Below, piece after piece: positions 1 through 9,364 of a DNA stretch of 64,000 nt. Within the stretch, counting starts at the first letter, position 1, and each line of letters starts with the position of its first letter. Location of the stretch: assembly GCA_900472395.1 (NCBI GenBank), contig UCHV01000005.1, forward strand, positions 298,860-362,859, given 5' to 3'. This stretch comes from Hyphomicrobiales bacterium. Its GTDB lineage: Bacteria; Pseudomonadota; Alphaproteobacteria; Rhizobiales; Rhizobiaceae. The notes beneath the pieces are model-generated. The model made no database searches. It was not told the DNA's origin and saw only the letters and a program-made list of their open reading frames with translations. The position numbers and the translations under genes were made by a program.

Positions 1-826
1 TCGCCGCCGCGGCATCGCGCCCATTGCCCTCGTCCTTCTTGCCGCCAGCGCCCTCACCGCCTGCCAGTCGACCGTGACCTCGATGGACACGATCCGGCTC
101 GACCGCGCTCAGGGTTCCGAGCAGAACATTTCCTCGCTCACCTCGGTTATCAATGCCAATCCGCAGGATCCGGAAGGTTACAACGTCCGCGGTTCGGCTT
201 ACGGCCGCGCAGGCGATTTCCGTCGCGCGCTCGATGACTTCAACCGTGCGCTCCAGCTCAATCCGCAGTTCTATCAGGCTTACGCCAACCGCGCGCTGGT
301 CTATCGCAACATGGGCAAGCCCGTGGAAGCGGCAAACGACTACAACGCCGCACTGCAGATCAATTCGAACTACGATGCCGCCTATATCGGCCGCGGCAAC
401 ATTTACCGCCAGGCCGGCCGCACCAACGACGCTTTCAACGATTTTACCAAGGCAATTCAGCTGGAAACCACCGATGGCCGCGCCTATCACGGCCGGGGCC
501 TGATCCTTCAGAGCCGTGGCCAGCACGCACAGGCAATCGACGATTTTTCCAAGGCGATCTCGTTGTCTTCGACGTCAGCAGAGCCCTATAACGGTCGCGG
601 CATCTCTTATGTCGCCCTGAACGACGACGAAAACGCCTTCGCCGATTTCAACCACGCCATCGACCTGGACGACAAGCTCGCCGAATCCTGGGCAAACCAG
701 GCGCTGGTCTATGAGCGTCGCGGCGACAAGGCGCGTGCGGCAAAGTCCTATTCGCATGCGGCGCGCCTCGATCCGAATTACAAGCCTGCCAAGGACGGCC
801 TTGCGCGCACACGCGGCGGCGCCTGA
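1..826 (+). CDS. TPR-repeat lipoprotein (5' end outside window)
   Basis: The reading frame is already open at base 2 and encodes a hydrophobic signal segment ending in LTAC, a classic lipobox, before the first in-frame ATG at 74. The gene therefore starts upstream of the window, and the protein is a lipoprotein anchored at its Cys. The mature part is made of about six consecutive 34-residue tetratricopeptide repeats with the usual pattern of Gly/Ala and Tyr at fixed places (for example YNVRGSAYGRAGDFRRALDD). TPRs are protein-docking scaffolds, and similar Rhizobiaceae proteins are annotated only as TPR or NlpI-like. No partner is evident from the neighbours. The family call is safe and the function is unknown. 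Confidence 0.85.
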   Translation, partial: RRRGIAPIALVLLAASALTACQSTVTSMDTIRLDRAQGSEQNISSLTSVINANPQDPEGYNVRGSAYGRAGDFRRALDDFNRALQLNPQFYQAYANRALVYRNMGKPVEAANDYNAALQINSNYDAAYIGRGNIYRQAGRTNDAFNDFTKAIQLETTDGRAYHGRGLILQSRGQHAQAIDDFSKAISLSSTSAEPYNGRGISYVALNDDENAFADFNHAIDLDDKLAESWANQALVYERRGDKARAAKSYSHAARLDPNYKPAKDGLARTRGGA

Positions 827-856
827 TCGGCACCCGGAAAATCCTGCAAAGATATA

Positions 857-882
857 TTCGGCCTCGCATCAGCGGGGCCGAA
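857..882 (+). terminator. possible terminator hairpin after the TPR gene
   Basis: A 7-bp inverted repeat (TTCGGCC at 857-863 and GGCCGAA at 876-882) follows the TPR stop codon by 30 bases. It lacks a clear T-run, so it may be a weak or Rho-assisted terminator. Confidence 0.35.
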
Positions 883-933
883 GTCGTTAAAGCGGTCCAT
901 TCAGGGATGAACCGATGCAGGGCATGAGAAATC

Positions 934-1158
934 TCAGCGCAGCAGGAAAACGCCGGCAACGTTCAAGACGATGAAGACGATCAGGCCGCCAAGAAAACCC
1001 GCACCGGAGAGGAAGCCGGCCGCCATCGCGATCATCAGCACGACGACAATCATCGTGCCCCACTTGGTGCCTGCCAGAAAACCGTCATAGGTCTTTTCGT
1101 GCTCGCGATAATCCATCTCGGCGCCAGTCTCGACCGGTCCGCTGCGATGATGCTCCAT
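934..1158 (-). CDS. aa3-type cytochrome c oxidase subunit IV (COX4_pro_2 family)
   Basis: This 74-residue protein has a charged N-terminal half (HEKTYDGFLAGTKWGT) followed by two hydrophobic segments, around residues 36-50 and 53-72. That is the layout of the small bacterial aa3-oxidase subunit IV. The motif Y-x-x-F-x-x-x-T-K-W-G is typical of the family. The open frame extends upstream, but the ATG at 1158 is chosen because a strong GGAGGAG ribosome binding site lies just before it and the upstream extension has no family character. The main oxidase subunits are not nearby, so the gene stands alone. It is divergent from the TRAP transporter genes. Confidence 0.85.
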   Translation of the reverse strand: MEHHRSGPVETGAEMDYREHEKTYDGFLAGTKWGTMIVVVLMIAMAAGFLSGAGFLGGLIVFIVLNVAGVFLLR

Positions 1159-1364
1159 GCTTGCTCCTCCCAGATAAGCATTGGGCAACCAAGTGCCGCC
1201 CTTTCCCAATTGATCAATGCGGATCGCACATCTGTCAAGGCCAGTGTGTCTTCGCCGCCGCAGCAACGAAAGTTGCATATGCGCAGTCTTTCAATTTGAC
1301 GGCCGTTTTGTTACATCGCCTGAAGAGGAAAAGGATGGAAAGAGGGAACCATCCGGGGGGATAA

Positions 1365-1904
1365 ATGGCGATACTGCTTCGTTTCAGCAGCCTGGTCGAC
1401 AGGCTGAGCGAGATCATAGGAAAATTTTCCGGATATCTCGTCCTGCTTTGCTGCCTTGTCAGCGCCGGCAATGCTCTTATCCGTTATACGTTCAACATCA
1501 GTTCGAACGGCTGGCTCGAGATCCAGTGGTACATGTTCGCCTTCATCGTGCTGATGGGCGCTGCCCATACACTGCGACTGAACGAGCATGTGCGCGTGGA
1601 CCTGGTCTATGGCGCGGTATCGGAACGGAAGCGTCTGTGGATCGATGTCATCGGCCTGATCGTCTTCCTGCTGCCGGCCTGCGTTTATCTTGCGTGGATC
1701 TGCTGGCCGTTTTTCTGGCTTTCATGGGTGCAGGGTGAAGGTTCGTCCAACGCGGGCGGCCTCATCCGCTGGCCGGTCAAGTTCGTCATCTTTGCAGGTT
1801 TCGCGCTGCTCGTGCTTCAGGGCCTGTCGGAACTGATCAAGCGCATCGCCGCACTGATGGGCCTTGCCGCCGTCGATACCACCTATGAAAAACCGCTGCA
1901 GTAA
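1365..1904 (+). CDS. dctQ: TRAP transporter small permease, DctQ family
   Basis: The 179-residue protein has four predicted membrane helices (roughly residues 22-40, 52-70, 92-112 and 135-160) and the family signature of a Trp/Glu pair after the first helix (SNGWLEIQWYMF). DctQ forms the integral membrane part of a tripartite ATP-independent periplasmic transporter with DctM. A GGGGGGAT Shine-Dalgarno precedes the ATG. The dctM gene begins 18 bases downstream, so the two are co-transcribed. The matching binding protein is at 3829-4935 on the opposite strand. The length fits the TakQ/COG4665 subgroup, which often serves alpha-keto acids or aromatic acids. The substrate is inferred only. Confidence 0.9.
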   Translation: MAILLRFSSLVDRLSEIIGKFSGYLVLLCCLVSAGNALIRYTFNISSNGWLEIQWYMFAFIVLMGAAHTLRLNEHVRVDLVYGAVSERKRLWIDVIGLIVFLLPACVYLAWICWPFFWLSWVQGEGSSNAGGLIRWPVKFVIFAGFALLVLQGLSELIKRIAALMGLAAVDTTYEKPLQ

Positions 1905-1922
1905 TCACCGGAGAGCCAGAAT

Positions 1923-3434
1923 ATGTTCGCTTACGGTGTGATGCCGCCTCTGATGTTTCTCGGCATGATCATCTTCATGCTTTACGGATTTCCCGTCGCC
2001 TTTTCACTGGCGGCGGTGGGCCTCTCATTTGGTGTTCTCGGGGTCTTCACCGGCCATTTCGAGGAAGTCTTCCTGCAGGCCCTGCCCTTCCGCATATTCG
2101 GCATCGTTTCCAACGATCTGCTCCTGGCCATCCCGTTCTTCACATTCATGGGCGCGATCCTTGAACGTTGCGGCCTGGCGGAAGACCTGCTCGAAGGCAC
2201 CGGCAAATTGTTCGGCGCCATTCCGGGCGGCCTTGCCTATGCGGTCATCGTGGTTGGCGCCATCCTCGGCGCCATTACCGGCACGGTCGCCGCATCCGTC
2301 ATCACCATGGGCGTGATTTCGCTGCCGATCATGCTGAAATACGGCTACAATCCGCGGGTCGCCACCGGCGTCATCGCCGCCTCCGGCACGATAACGCAGG
2401 TCATCCCGCCCTCGCTGGTGCTGATCGTTCTCGCCGACCAGCTCGGCCGTTCAGTCGGCGACATGTATCTCGGCGCAATAGGCCCCTCGATCCTGCAGGT
2501 GACGATCTTCCTGCTGTTTATCCTCGCGCTCTCCATCTTCCGCCCGAAAGACGTGCCGGCTCTGCCGCCGGAAGCGCGCGGCGAGATGAACATGGCACTG
2601 GTCATGCGCGTCCTCTGGGGCATGATCCCGTCGATCGTGTTGATCTTCCTCGTGCTCGGCACCATTTTTATGGGCCTTGCCACGCCAACGGAAGCGGGCG
2701 CACTCGGCGTTGTCGGCGCCATGGGCATCGCCGCCCTGCATGGCCGCCTGACATGGGACCTGACCCGCCAGGGCATGCACACCACGATGCAGATCACCTC
2801 CATGGTGGTCTTCATCCTCGTCGGCGCCACCTGCTTCAGCCTCGTATTCCAGGGCATGAACGGTGGCTTGTGGATCGAACATCTGCTGTCTCACGTCCCC
2901 GGCGGCGCGATTGGCTTCCTGATCTTCGTCAACATCTTCATCTTCTTCCTGGCATTCTTCCTCGATTTCTTCGAGATCGCCTTCATCGTCATCCCGATGC
3001 TCGTGCCGGTGGCCAACGCGCTCGGCATCGATCTCATATGGTTCGGCGTGCTCATCTGCATCAACATGCAGACGAGCTTCATGCACCCGCCCTTCGGCTT
3101 CGCACTATTTTACCTGCGCTCCATTGCGCCGAAATCGGTGAAGACGAAGGACATATATCTCGGCGCCATACCATGGCTCGGAATGCAGCTCATTCTCGTT
3201 GCCATCGTAATTTTCTGGCCTGAGTCGGTCACTTACTGGCTGGACAAGACACCGGAAGTGGATCTCGACACGATCAAGATCGAAGTGCCCGGCTTCGGCA
3301 ATGGCGGCGGCAACCAGATGCCGAACTTCGGCCTGCCGCCGATGGATGGCGCCCCGGCACAGCCCGGTGGATTGCCGGGCCCCGGCCTGCCAGGAATGCC
3401 GAACCTGGGCGAGCCGCCGAAAATAAACCCGTAA
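1923..3434 (+). CDS. dctM: TRAP transporter large permease, DctM family, with Pro/Gly-rich tail
   Basis: The 503-residue protein has about 12-13 membrane helices and the family's conserved loops, including GAITGTVAASVITMG and the AGxITQVIPPS-type hairpin (ASGTITQVIPPS). It is the ion-coupled substrate channel of the TRAP transporter. The body ends near residue 440. After it comes an unusual soluble tail of about 60 residues rich in Pro, Gly, Met and Asn (several LPG/MPN-like repeats), absent from ordinary DctM proteins as far as I know. The gene follows dctQ by 18 bases and is followed by a hairpin terminator at 3480-3507. Confidence 0.92.
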   Translation: MFAYGVMPPLMFLGMIIFMLYGFPVAFSLAAVGLSFGVLGVFTGHFEEVFLQALPFRIFGIVSNDLLLAIPFFTFMGAILERCGLAEDLLEGTGKLFGAIPGGLAYAVIVVGAILGAITGTVAASVITMGVISLPIMLKYGYNPRVATGVIAASGTITQVIPPSLVLIVLADQLGRSVGDMYLGAIGPSILQVTIFLLFILALSIFRPKDVPALPPEARGEMNMALVMRVLWGMIPSIVLIFLVLGTIFMGLATPTEAGALGVVGAMGIAALHGRLTWDLTRQGMHTTMQITSMVVFILVGATCFSLVFQGMNGGLWIEHLLSHVPGGAIGFLIFVNIFIFFLAFFLDFFEIAFIVIPMLVPVANALGIDLIWFGVLICINMQTSFMHPPFGFALFYLRSIAPKSVKTKDIYLGAIPWLGMQLILVAIVIFWPESVTYWLDKTPEVDLDTIKIEVPGFGNGGGNQMPNFGLPPMDGAPAQPGGLPGPGLPGMPNLGEPPKINP

Positions 3435-3479
3435 AGGTTGCTCTTGTCGATTGTCGGGATGCGGCATATATTGTCGGAG

Positions 3480-3507
3480 TGAGGGCAGAGTTGTCGCTCT
3501 GCCCTCA
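3480..3507 (+). terminator. intrinsic terminator of dctQM
   Basis: A perfect 11-bp stem (TGAGGGCAGAG at 3480-3490 pairing with CTCTGCCCTCA at 3497-3507) with a 6-base loop, followed by TTTA, lies 46 bases after the dctM stop. Confidence 0.7.
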
Positions 3508-3640
3508 TTTACTACTTGGTGAGGAAGTTAATCCGGAACGCGACTGACCAGCCTGTTCGGGTCTTCCTGAAATGCAGTGTAATGCTTCGTGGTTTCCACA
3601 TCGCATCACCTCCGGTTCGAGAGCAAGGCTTATGCCTAAG

Positions 3641-3684
3641 TCGGTGAAGCCCGTCTTCACCGATGCTCCGGCTGGCCTCGGAGC
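3641..3684. other. two adjacent hairpins in the dctM-dctP intergenic region
   Basis: The 394-base gap between the convergent TRAP genes (3435-3828) carries no convincing gene. Besides the two terminators it contains a 9-bp stem (TCGGTGAAG at 3641-3649 with CTTCACCGA at 3655-3663), immediately followed by a 6-bp stem (GCTCCG at 3665-3670 with CGGAGC at 3679-3684). Tandem stems could be part of a small RNA or a decayed repeat. I do not recognise a family. Confidence 0.35.
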
Positions 3685-3773
3685 GTTCTGCTTCTGCTCG
3701 CTAACATCGCGACAGTAATTGATGGCGCGGCAAGCGCAAGGAAAACACACGCATAACGTGCAGTCATCGTCGT

Positions 3774-3804
3774 AAAAATGCCCCGAGCCGTTTAGCCGGG
3801 GCAT
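3774..3804 (-). terminator. intrinsic terminator of dctP
   Basis: Read on the minus strand, an 8-bp stem (ATGCCCCG and CGGGGCAT, outer ends 3804 and 3778) is followed by a run of five T residues. It sits 25 bases after the dctP stop codon. Confidence 0.8.
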
Positions 3805-3828
3805 CATGGTGTTATGGGCAAAATCTGC

Positions 3829-5255
<1,427 letters not shown>

Positions 5256-6053
5256 ATGCCAAAGCCGATCGTTGCCATTCCCGCCGATATCAAGGAGATC
5301 GAAGGCGCTCTCTGGCATGCCACGCCCAATCAATACGCAAAGGCGGCGCTACAGGTGGCGCAAGCCATGCCCATCATCGTGCCGGCCTTCGAAGACGGCA
5401 ACGATATCGATGCACTGCTCGACCGGGTCGATGGCGTGCTGATTTCCGGTGCCGCCAGCAATGTTCACCCATCGCGCTACGGCCTTGAGGCGACCGACAA
5501 GGATGGCCCATTCGACCTCGCGCGTGACGCCACCTCGCTGGAACTGATCCGCCGCGCCATCGATCGTGGTATCCCGCTTCTCGCCATCTGCCGCGGCATA
5601 CAGGAACTGAACGTCGCACTCGGGGGCACGCTTGCCAGCGAAATTCAGGAAGCCGATGGCATGTGGGACCACCGCAAGCCGGAGGGCGCCGACCGCGATG
5701 TGATGTACTCGATCCGTCAGCCGGTTTTCGTCAAGGAAGGCTCCTGCATCGCCAACTATCTCGGCACGGCGGGTGAGGTGCAGGTGAACTCCCTGCATCG
5801 TCAGGCAATCGCCAGAACCGCCCCGAACCTGCAGGTCGAGGCGACGGCAGCGGATGGCACGATCGAGGCCGTATCGGTTATCGACGCCAAAAACTTCGCC
5901 GTCGGCGTACAATGGCACCCGGAATATTGGGCGGCCACCGACCAGCCGTCGCGGCAGTTGTTCGAAGCGTTTGGCGATGCCGTGCGGGAATACGCCGCCG
6001 GGAAAAACGAAACGACACCGGCAGCATTGCGGGCAGCCAATAAAGCGGTGTGA
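5256..6053 (+). CDS. gamma-glutamyl-gamma-aminobutyrate hydrolase family protein (peptidase C26, PuuD-like)
   Basis: The 265-residue protein is a class-I glutamine amidotransferase fold hydrolase. The nucleophile elbow is ICRGIQELN (Cys112), and the His-Glu pair is in VQWHPEY near residue 224. N-terminal PADIKEIEG is typical of PuuD-like enzymes, which cleave gamma-glutamyl amides such as gamma-glutamyl-GABA in putrescine breakdown. The start at 5256 is chosen because homologous proteins begin near M-x-K-P-x-V-x-I-P. The upstream extension is not conserved in type. No putrescine pathway partner adjoins, so the substrate is uncertain. It is a cytoplasmic enzyme. Confidence 0.88.
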   Translation: MPKPIVAIPADIKEIEGALWHATPNQYAKAALQVAQAMPIIVPAFEDGNDIDALLDRVDGVLISGAASNVHPSRYGLEATDKDGPFDLARDATSLELIRRAIDRGIPLLAICRGIQELNVALGGTLASEIQEADGMWDHRKPEGADRDVMYSIRQPVFVKEGSCIANYLGTAGEVQVNSLHRQAIARTAPNLQVEATAADGTIEAVSVIDAKNFAVGVQWHPEYWAATDQPSRQLFEAFGDAVREYAAGKNETTPAALRAANKAV

Positions 6054-6056
6054 TCC

Positions 6057-6605
6057 TCAGCCTTTGCAGAACAGTTCCGCTTTGAGCTTGCCATCCGCCA
6101 GATAGGCGTCGGCAACGACACGAATGGCCGTTGCCGTTTCAGCTCCCTTGCCGGCATCGATAAGCCGCCCTTCCGGCATGACAGGGCTTGTGATCGGCTC
6201 GATAATCACCTCGTTCACCCGGCCGGGAACAAGATCGCTGTCGATGGCAAGAAGCGGAACACGCCAGGAATAGACCATATCCGTCGAGGTCATGAGAAGC
6301 CTGACGGTTTTATTGGCGGGCAAAACAAGCACCTTTGTCGAAGTGCAATCGCGACCACCGACCGGAGCATCTTCATAAGAAGATGTGAGCCCTCCCTCCG
6401 TCGCTTCGACCCGGATCGTCAGGTCGATGCTGGCATCGATTTCTCCCCGCAGAAGAAGTGCAGCGGCCGCAAGACACTCATTTTGCGATACATGCGACAA
6501 TCGCTGACAGACTTCATCGGGCGTCCGTTCGGCAGAATGGGAATGCACCGGAAGAGAGACGAGGCCAGCGACGATCAACAAGAAAAACCGGCAAGGCCGA
6601 CGCAT
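6057..6605 (-). CDS. secreted CuA-domain-like protein lacking copper ligands (cytochrome oxidase subunit II-like)
   Basis: The 182-residue protein has a signal peptide (RRPCRFFLLIVAGLVSLPV, cleavage near HSA-E). Residues about 90-150 resemble the CuA cupredoxin domain of oxidase subunit II: LVLPANKTVRLLMTSTD, then VYSWRVP where subunit II has VIHSW/AVP, then LVPGRVNE. The copper His is replaced by Tyr, the region that should hold the C-x-x-x-C, His and Met ligands has none of them, and the WYWSYE electron-entry motif is GLTSSYE. It should therefore not bind CuA. The start at 6605 is preferred because GGAGG lies 10 bases upstream. GTG at 6656, ATG at 6653 and ATG at 6614 are alternatives. It lies 47 bases after the hydroxyacid dehydrogenase gene. 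Function is unknown. Confidence 0.7.
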   Translation of the reverse strand: MRRPCRFFLLIVAGLVSLPVHSHSAERTPDEVCQRLSHVSQNECLAAAALLLRGEIDASIDLTIRVEATEGGLTSSYEDAPVGGRDCTSTKVLVLPANKTVRLLMTSTDMVYSWRVPLLAIDSDLVPGRVNEVIIEPITSPVMPEGRLIDAGKGAETATAIRVVADAYLADGKLKAELFCKG

Positions 6606-6652
6606 TTTGCGCATGCCTCCACCTGATATCCCGTCGCTGGCCGGTCGCCCCA

Positions 6653-7618
6653 TCACCCCTTCACCGGTGTTTCCGGCACCGGTGTAAAAACCTTCTTTTC
6701 ATCGAACCAGCGGATCAGGTTATCGACCACGAGATCGGCCATGGCATTGCGGGTCGGCACCGAAGCTGAGGCGACGTGCGGCAAGAGCGAGGCATTGTCG
6801 AGATCGAGGAAAGCGGACGCCGTGGTCGGTTCCTCGTAGAACACATCGAGACCGGCGGCGGCAATCGTGCCGTTACGCAGCGCTGCTTCCAAAGCCTCTT
6901 CATCCACGCTCGATCCGCGCCCGACATTGATGAACACACCGTTGGGACCGAGCGCGTTCAGGATTTCAGCATTGATGATCTTGTGGGTGGCGGCAGTGCC
7001 CGGAACGATGCAGATCAACGTATCGACGGCTTCCGCCATCTCCTTCAGCGACGCGAAATGCGTATAGGTCACATCGGTGCGGGGTGTGCGGGTGTGATAG
7101 CTGATCTTCAGTTTGAAGGCTTCGAGCCGCTGGGCGATTTCCAGCCCGATGCGACCGAGACCGAGCAGGCCGACGTGACGGCCTTTCAGCGACAGCGGTG
7201 ACAACGCAAACGGGCCGTCCGATTTCCAGCGTCCGGCGCGAAGCCATTCCTCGGCCACCGGCAGACGGCGCACAGTATTGAGCAGCAGGCCGACCGTCGT
7301 ATCGGCCACTTCGTCGTTCAACACGTCGGGCGTATGGGTAACGAGTATCCCTTTGGTCGCCGCATAGGCAGCGTCTACTCCATCGTAACCGACCCCGAAA
7401 TTCGAGACGATCTCAAGGTTCGGCAACAGATCGATCCACGAATTCGGCAGCATGCCCGAAAGAGCAACGGCGCGCACCTGATTGCGAGCGTCTTCGTCAA
7501 GCTCCAGCTCGCCACCCTGTGTGGGCACTTTCACAACATCAAAACGTTTCTCCAGCCGCTCGAGCACACGTGGATGGATGCGTCCGGGAATGAGGACGGT
7601 GACGGGTTTGTCGGTCAT
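6653..7618 (-). CDS. D-2-hydroxyacid dehydrogenase (NAD(P)-dependent; glyoxylate/hydroxypyruvate reductase type)
   Basis: The 321-residue protein has the D-isomer-specific dehydrogenase layout. An N-terminal catalytic half is followed by a Rossmann motif VGLLGLGRIG (about residues 149-158), the substrate Arg in INVGRGSSVDEEAL, and the catalytic His in LLPHVASAS. It would reduce 2-keto acids such as glyoxylate, hydroxypyruvate or a sugar-derived keto acid in the cytoplasm. It follows the lacI-type gene at 7660-8679 by 41 bases on the same strand, so the two probably form an operon and the regulator may control it. The exact substrate cannot be read from sequence. Confidence 0.9.
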   Translation of the reverse strand: MTDKPVTVLIPGRIHPRVLERLEKRFDVVKVPTQGGELELDEDARNQVRAVALSGMLPNSWIDLLPNLEIVSNFGVGYDGVDAAYAATKGILVTHTPDVLNDEVADTTVGLLLNTVRRLPVAEEWLRAGRWKSDGPFALSPLSLKGRHVGLLGLGRIGLEIAQRLEAFKLKISYHTRTPRTDVTYTHFASLKEMAEAVDTLICIVPGTAATHKIINAEILNALGPNGVFINVGRGSSVDEEALEAALRNGTIAAAGLDVFYEEPTTASAFLDLDNASLLPHVASASVPTRNAMADLVVDNLIRWFDEKKVFTPVPETPVKG

Positions 7619-7659
7619 GCTCTTTTTCCTGTGCTGGTCTGGATAAGGTAATTTGCGCC

Positions 7660-8679
7660 TCAGCGCGGACGGTGTGGCCCCGTCGATTGGCGGATCCGCA
7701 TTTCCGGTTTGATGAGGTGAATGCCGTCCGGCTCGTGGCTTCCGGCAAGCCGGTCGAGCAAAGCGCGCGCCGCAAGGCGACCGACTTCGGCCTGCTGGTT
7801 GGAAACAGTAGTGAGCGCCGGCAGCGCAATCGACGCCTGCTCCAGATCGTCGTAACCGGTGACCGAAATATCCTGACCGACAACAAGACCGGCGCGGGCA
7901 ATGCCGTTCATCAGACCGATGGCCACGAGGTCGTTCCAGCAGACGGCGGCGGTCGGCTTTTGCGGCAAGGACAGGAAGTTCACAGCCGCCTCGAAACCGC
8001 CCTGCATGGAGCGCGGCCCGGGAATGCGAAGGTTGGGATCGACCTCGATACCGGCCTTGCGCAGCGCGTTGACGTAACCCTGGTAGCGGTCACGGCCGGT
8101 CGAGGTCTGGTCGGTGCCGCCGATCATGGCAATGGATTTATGGCCAAGGCCGATCAGGTGGTTGGTGGCGAGCGAAATGCCGTAGCTGTCGTCACCACGA
8201 TAGGTCGGCAGTGCCGTGCCCTCCATCGAACGGGCAACAAGGATCAGCGGCATGCCGTTTGTTTCGGCCAGCCGCACATCCTCGATAGGCGTACCGATGG
8301 CCGGCGACATGATGACGCCGTCACCGCCGAGCTGCAGCAACGTCTCGATGAAGTTGCGCTGCTTTTCGACCGAATCGTAATGGTTGGAAAGAATGAAGGT
8401 CTGGCGGTTGCGGTCGAGTTCGGTCTCGATGGCCTTGAGAATTTCGCCATAGAACGGGTTCATGATGTCATGCACCACAACGCCGATAATGCCGGAGCGC
8501 GAAGTGCGCAGGCTGGCGGCACGACGGTTGTATATATACCCCAGCGCGCGCGCCTGTTCCTTGATTTTTTCGCGGGTATCGGAGGCCACAAGCGGACTGT
8601 CACGCAATGCCAGGGAAATCGTTGCGGTAGAAAGTCCAAGGCTTTCAGCGATTGTCGACAGCTTGATTTTTTGAGCCAC
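7660..8679 (-). CDS. LacI-family transcriptional regulator
   Basis: The 339-residue protein opens with a LacI helix-turn-helix (KLSTIAESLGLSTATISLAL, residues 6-25), then the hinge helix, and a periplasmic-binding-protein-like effector domain (about 60-335). The start is GTG at 8679 with GGAGG upstream. It is followed by the 2-hydroxyacid dehydrogenase gene. A large inverted repeat at 8720-8749, 41 bases upstream of the start, is a candidate autoregulatory operator. The inducer is probably a sugar or sugar acid by family, but it is not identifiable. Confidence 0.93.
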   Translation of the reverse strand: MAQKIKLSTIAESLGLSTATISLALRDSPLVASDTREKIKEQARALGYIYNRRAASLRTSRSGIIGVVVHDIMNPFYGEILKAIETELDRNRQTFILSNHYDSVEKQRNFIETLLQLGGDGVIMSPAIGTPIEDVRLAETNGMPLILVARSMEGTALPTYRGDDSYGISLATNHLIGLGHKSIAMIGGTDQTSTGRDRYQGYVNALRKAGIEVDPNLRIPGPRSMQGGFEAAVNFLSLPQKPTAAVCWNDLVAIGLMNGIARAGLVVGQDISVTGYDDLEQASIALPALTTVSNQQAEVGRLAARALLDRLAGSHEPDGIHLIKPEMRIRQSTGPHRPR

Positions 8680-8719
8680 AGGGCCTCCGGCGCAACATGC
8701 ACCAGAAGAGGCGCAATCA

Positions 8720-8749
8720 GGAATTAAATTATTAAAACAATTTAATTCC
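8720..8749. promoter_or_regulatory. candidate LacI-type operator (11-8-11 inverted repeat)
   Basis: GGAATTAAATT at 8720-8730 and its perfect reverse complement AATTTAATTCC at 8739-8749 are separated by 8 bases, just upstream of the lacI-type gene. The AT-rich arms inside GC-rich DNA make chance unlikely. Confidence 0.5.
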
Positions 8750-8787
8750 GTTTCGCAAGCATTGAAATTCAGCTTATGCGCGTCCGG

Positions 8788-9270
8788 TCATTCATCTTGC
8801 GGCTGCAGGTTCTCATCGACCGCGCGGAGCAGCTTGATCAGCGTTTTCACGTCCTTGTCAGACAGTCCCTTGGTGGCAAGCTCGCCGCAATTATCGGCCG
8901 ACCGTCGAATTTGCTCGACGCTCTGGCGTCCAAGCTCTGTCAGGTGCACCTTGGAAAGACGCCCGTCGTTATCGTCGGCGCGACGCTCCAGAAAGCCCTG
9001 CGCTTCCATGCGGCCGATTGTGCGCGTCATTGTCGGCGCCTTCACGCCGAGCCTGTCGGCCAGATGTCCCGGCGTCATGCCATCTTCCTCGGCCAGCAGC
9101 ATGATCACACCGTCCTGCCCGGCGTAAAGCCCGCTTTCCGACAACATGTGGCTGAGCGCGGTACGCATGGAGCGGGCAGCCTGCGTGATCGCCGGTGCGA
9201 TATCGACAGCCTCGTAAGAGCCCTTCTTTTTGCCGGTCTTGTTTTTCTTCTCGGCTTTTTTCTTGCTCAT
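8788..9270 (-). CDS. MarR-family transcriptional regulator
   Basis: The 160-residue protein has a Lys-rich N-terminal stretch (MSKKKAEKKNKTGKKKGS) and then a MarR winged helix: MTPGHLADRLGVKAPTMTRT as the recognition helix region and RRADDNDGRLSKVHLTELG as the beta wing. The start is taken at 9270. ATG at 9282 is also possible. The gene is divergent from the creatininase-family gene that begins at 9365, with 94 bases between them, so it may regulate that gene. It would bind DNA as a dimer. The ligand is unknown, and the basic tail is an add-on to the usual MarR core. Confidence 0.88.
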   Translation of the reverse strand: MSKKKAEKKNKTGKKKGSYEAVDIAPAITQAARSMRTALSHMLSESGLYAGQDGVIMLLAEEDGMTPGHLADRLGVKAPTMTRTIGRMEAQGFLERRADDNDGRLSKVHLTELGRQSVEQIRRSADNCGELATKGLSDKDVKTLIKLLRAVDENLQPQDE

Positions 9271-9364
9271 GCCTTCACCCATCTCTGCCGTGGCGGCTTT
9301 GCCTTGGGAACGCCTTCCCGCTATAGGAATCACATCCATAGCGAAAGCCGGGAACCATCGCCAG

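Noticed and set aside
2168..3223. 351-codon frame within dctM in another phase
   Set aside because: Its Arg/His-rich translation is typical of an out-of-phase reading of GC-rich DNA.
3505..3807. 100-codon minus-strand frame between dctM and dctP
   Set aside because: It spans both terminator hairpins, has no ribosome site and shows no family features.
7672..8727. 351-codon frame antisense to the LacI regulator
   Set aside because: No domains. It overlaps a complete LacI gene and has no ribosome site.
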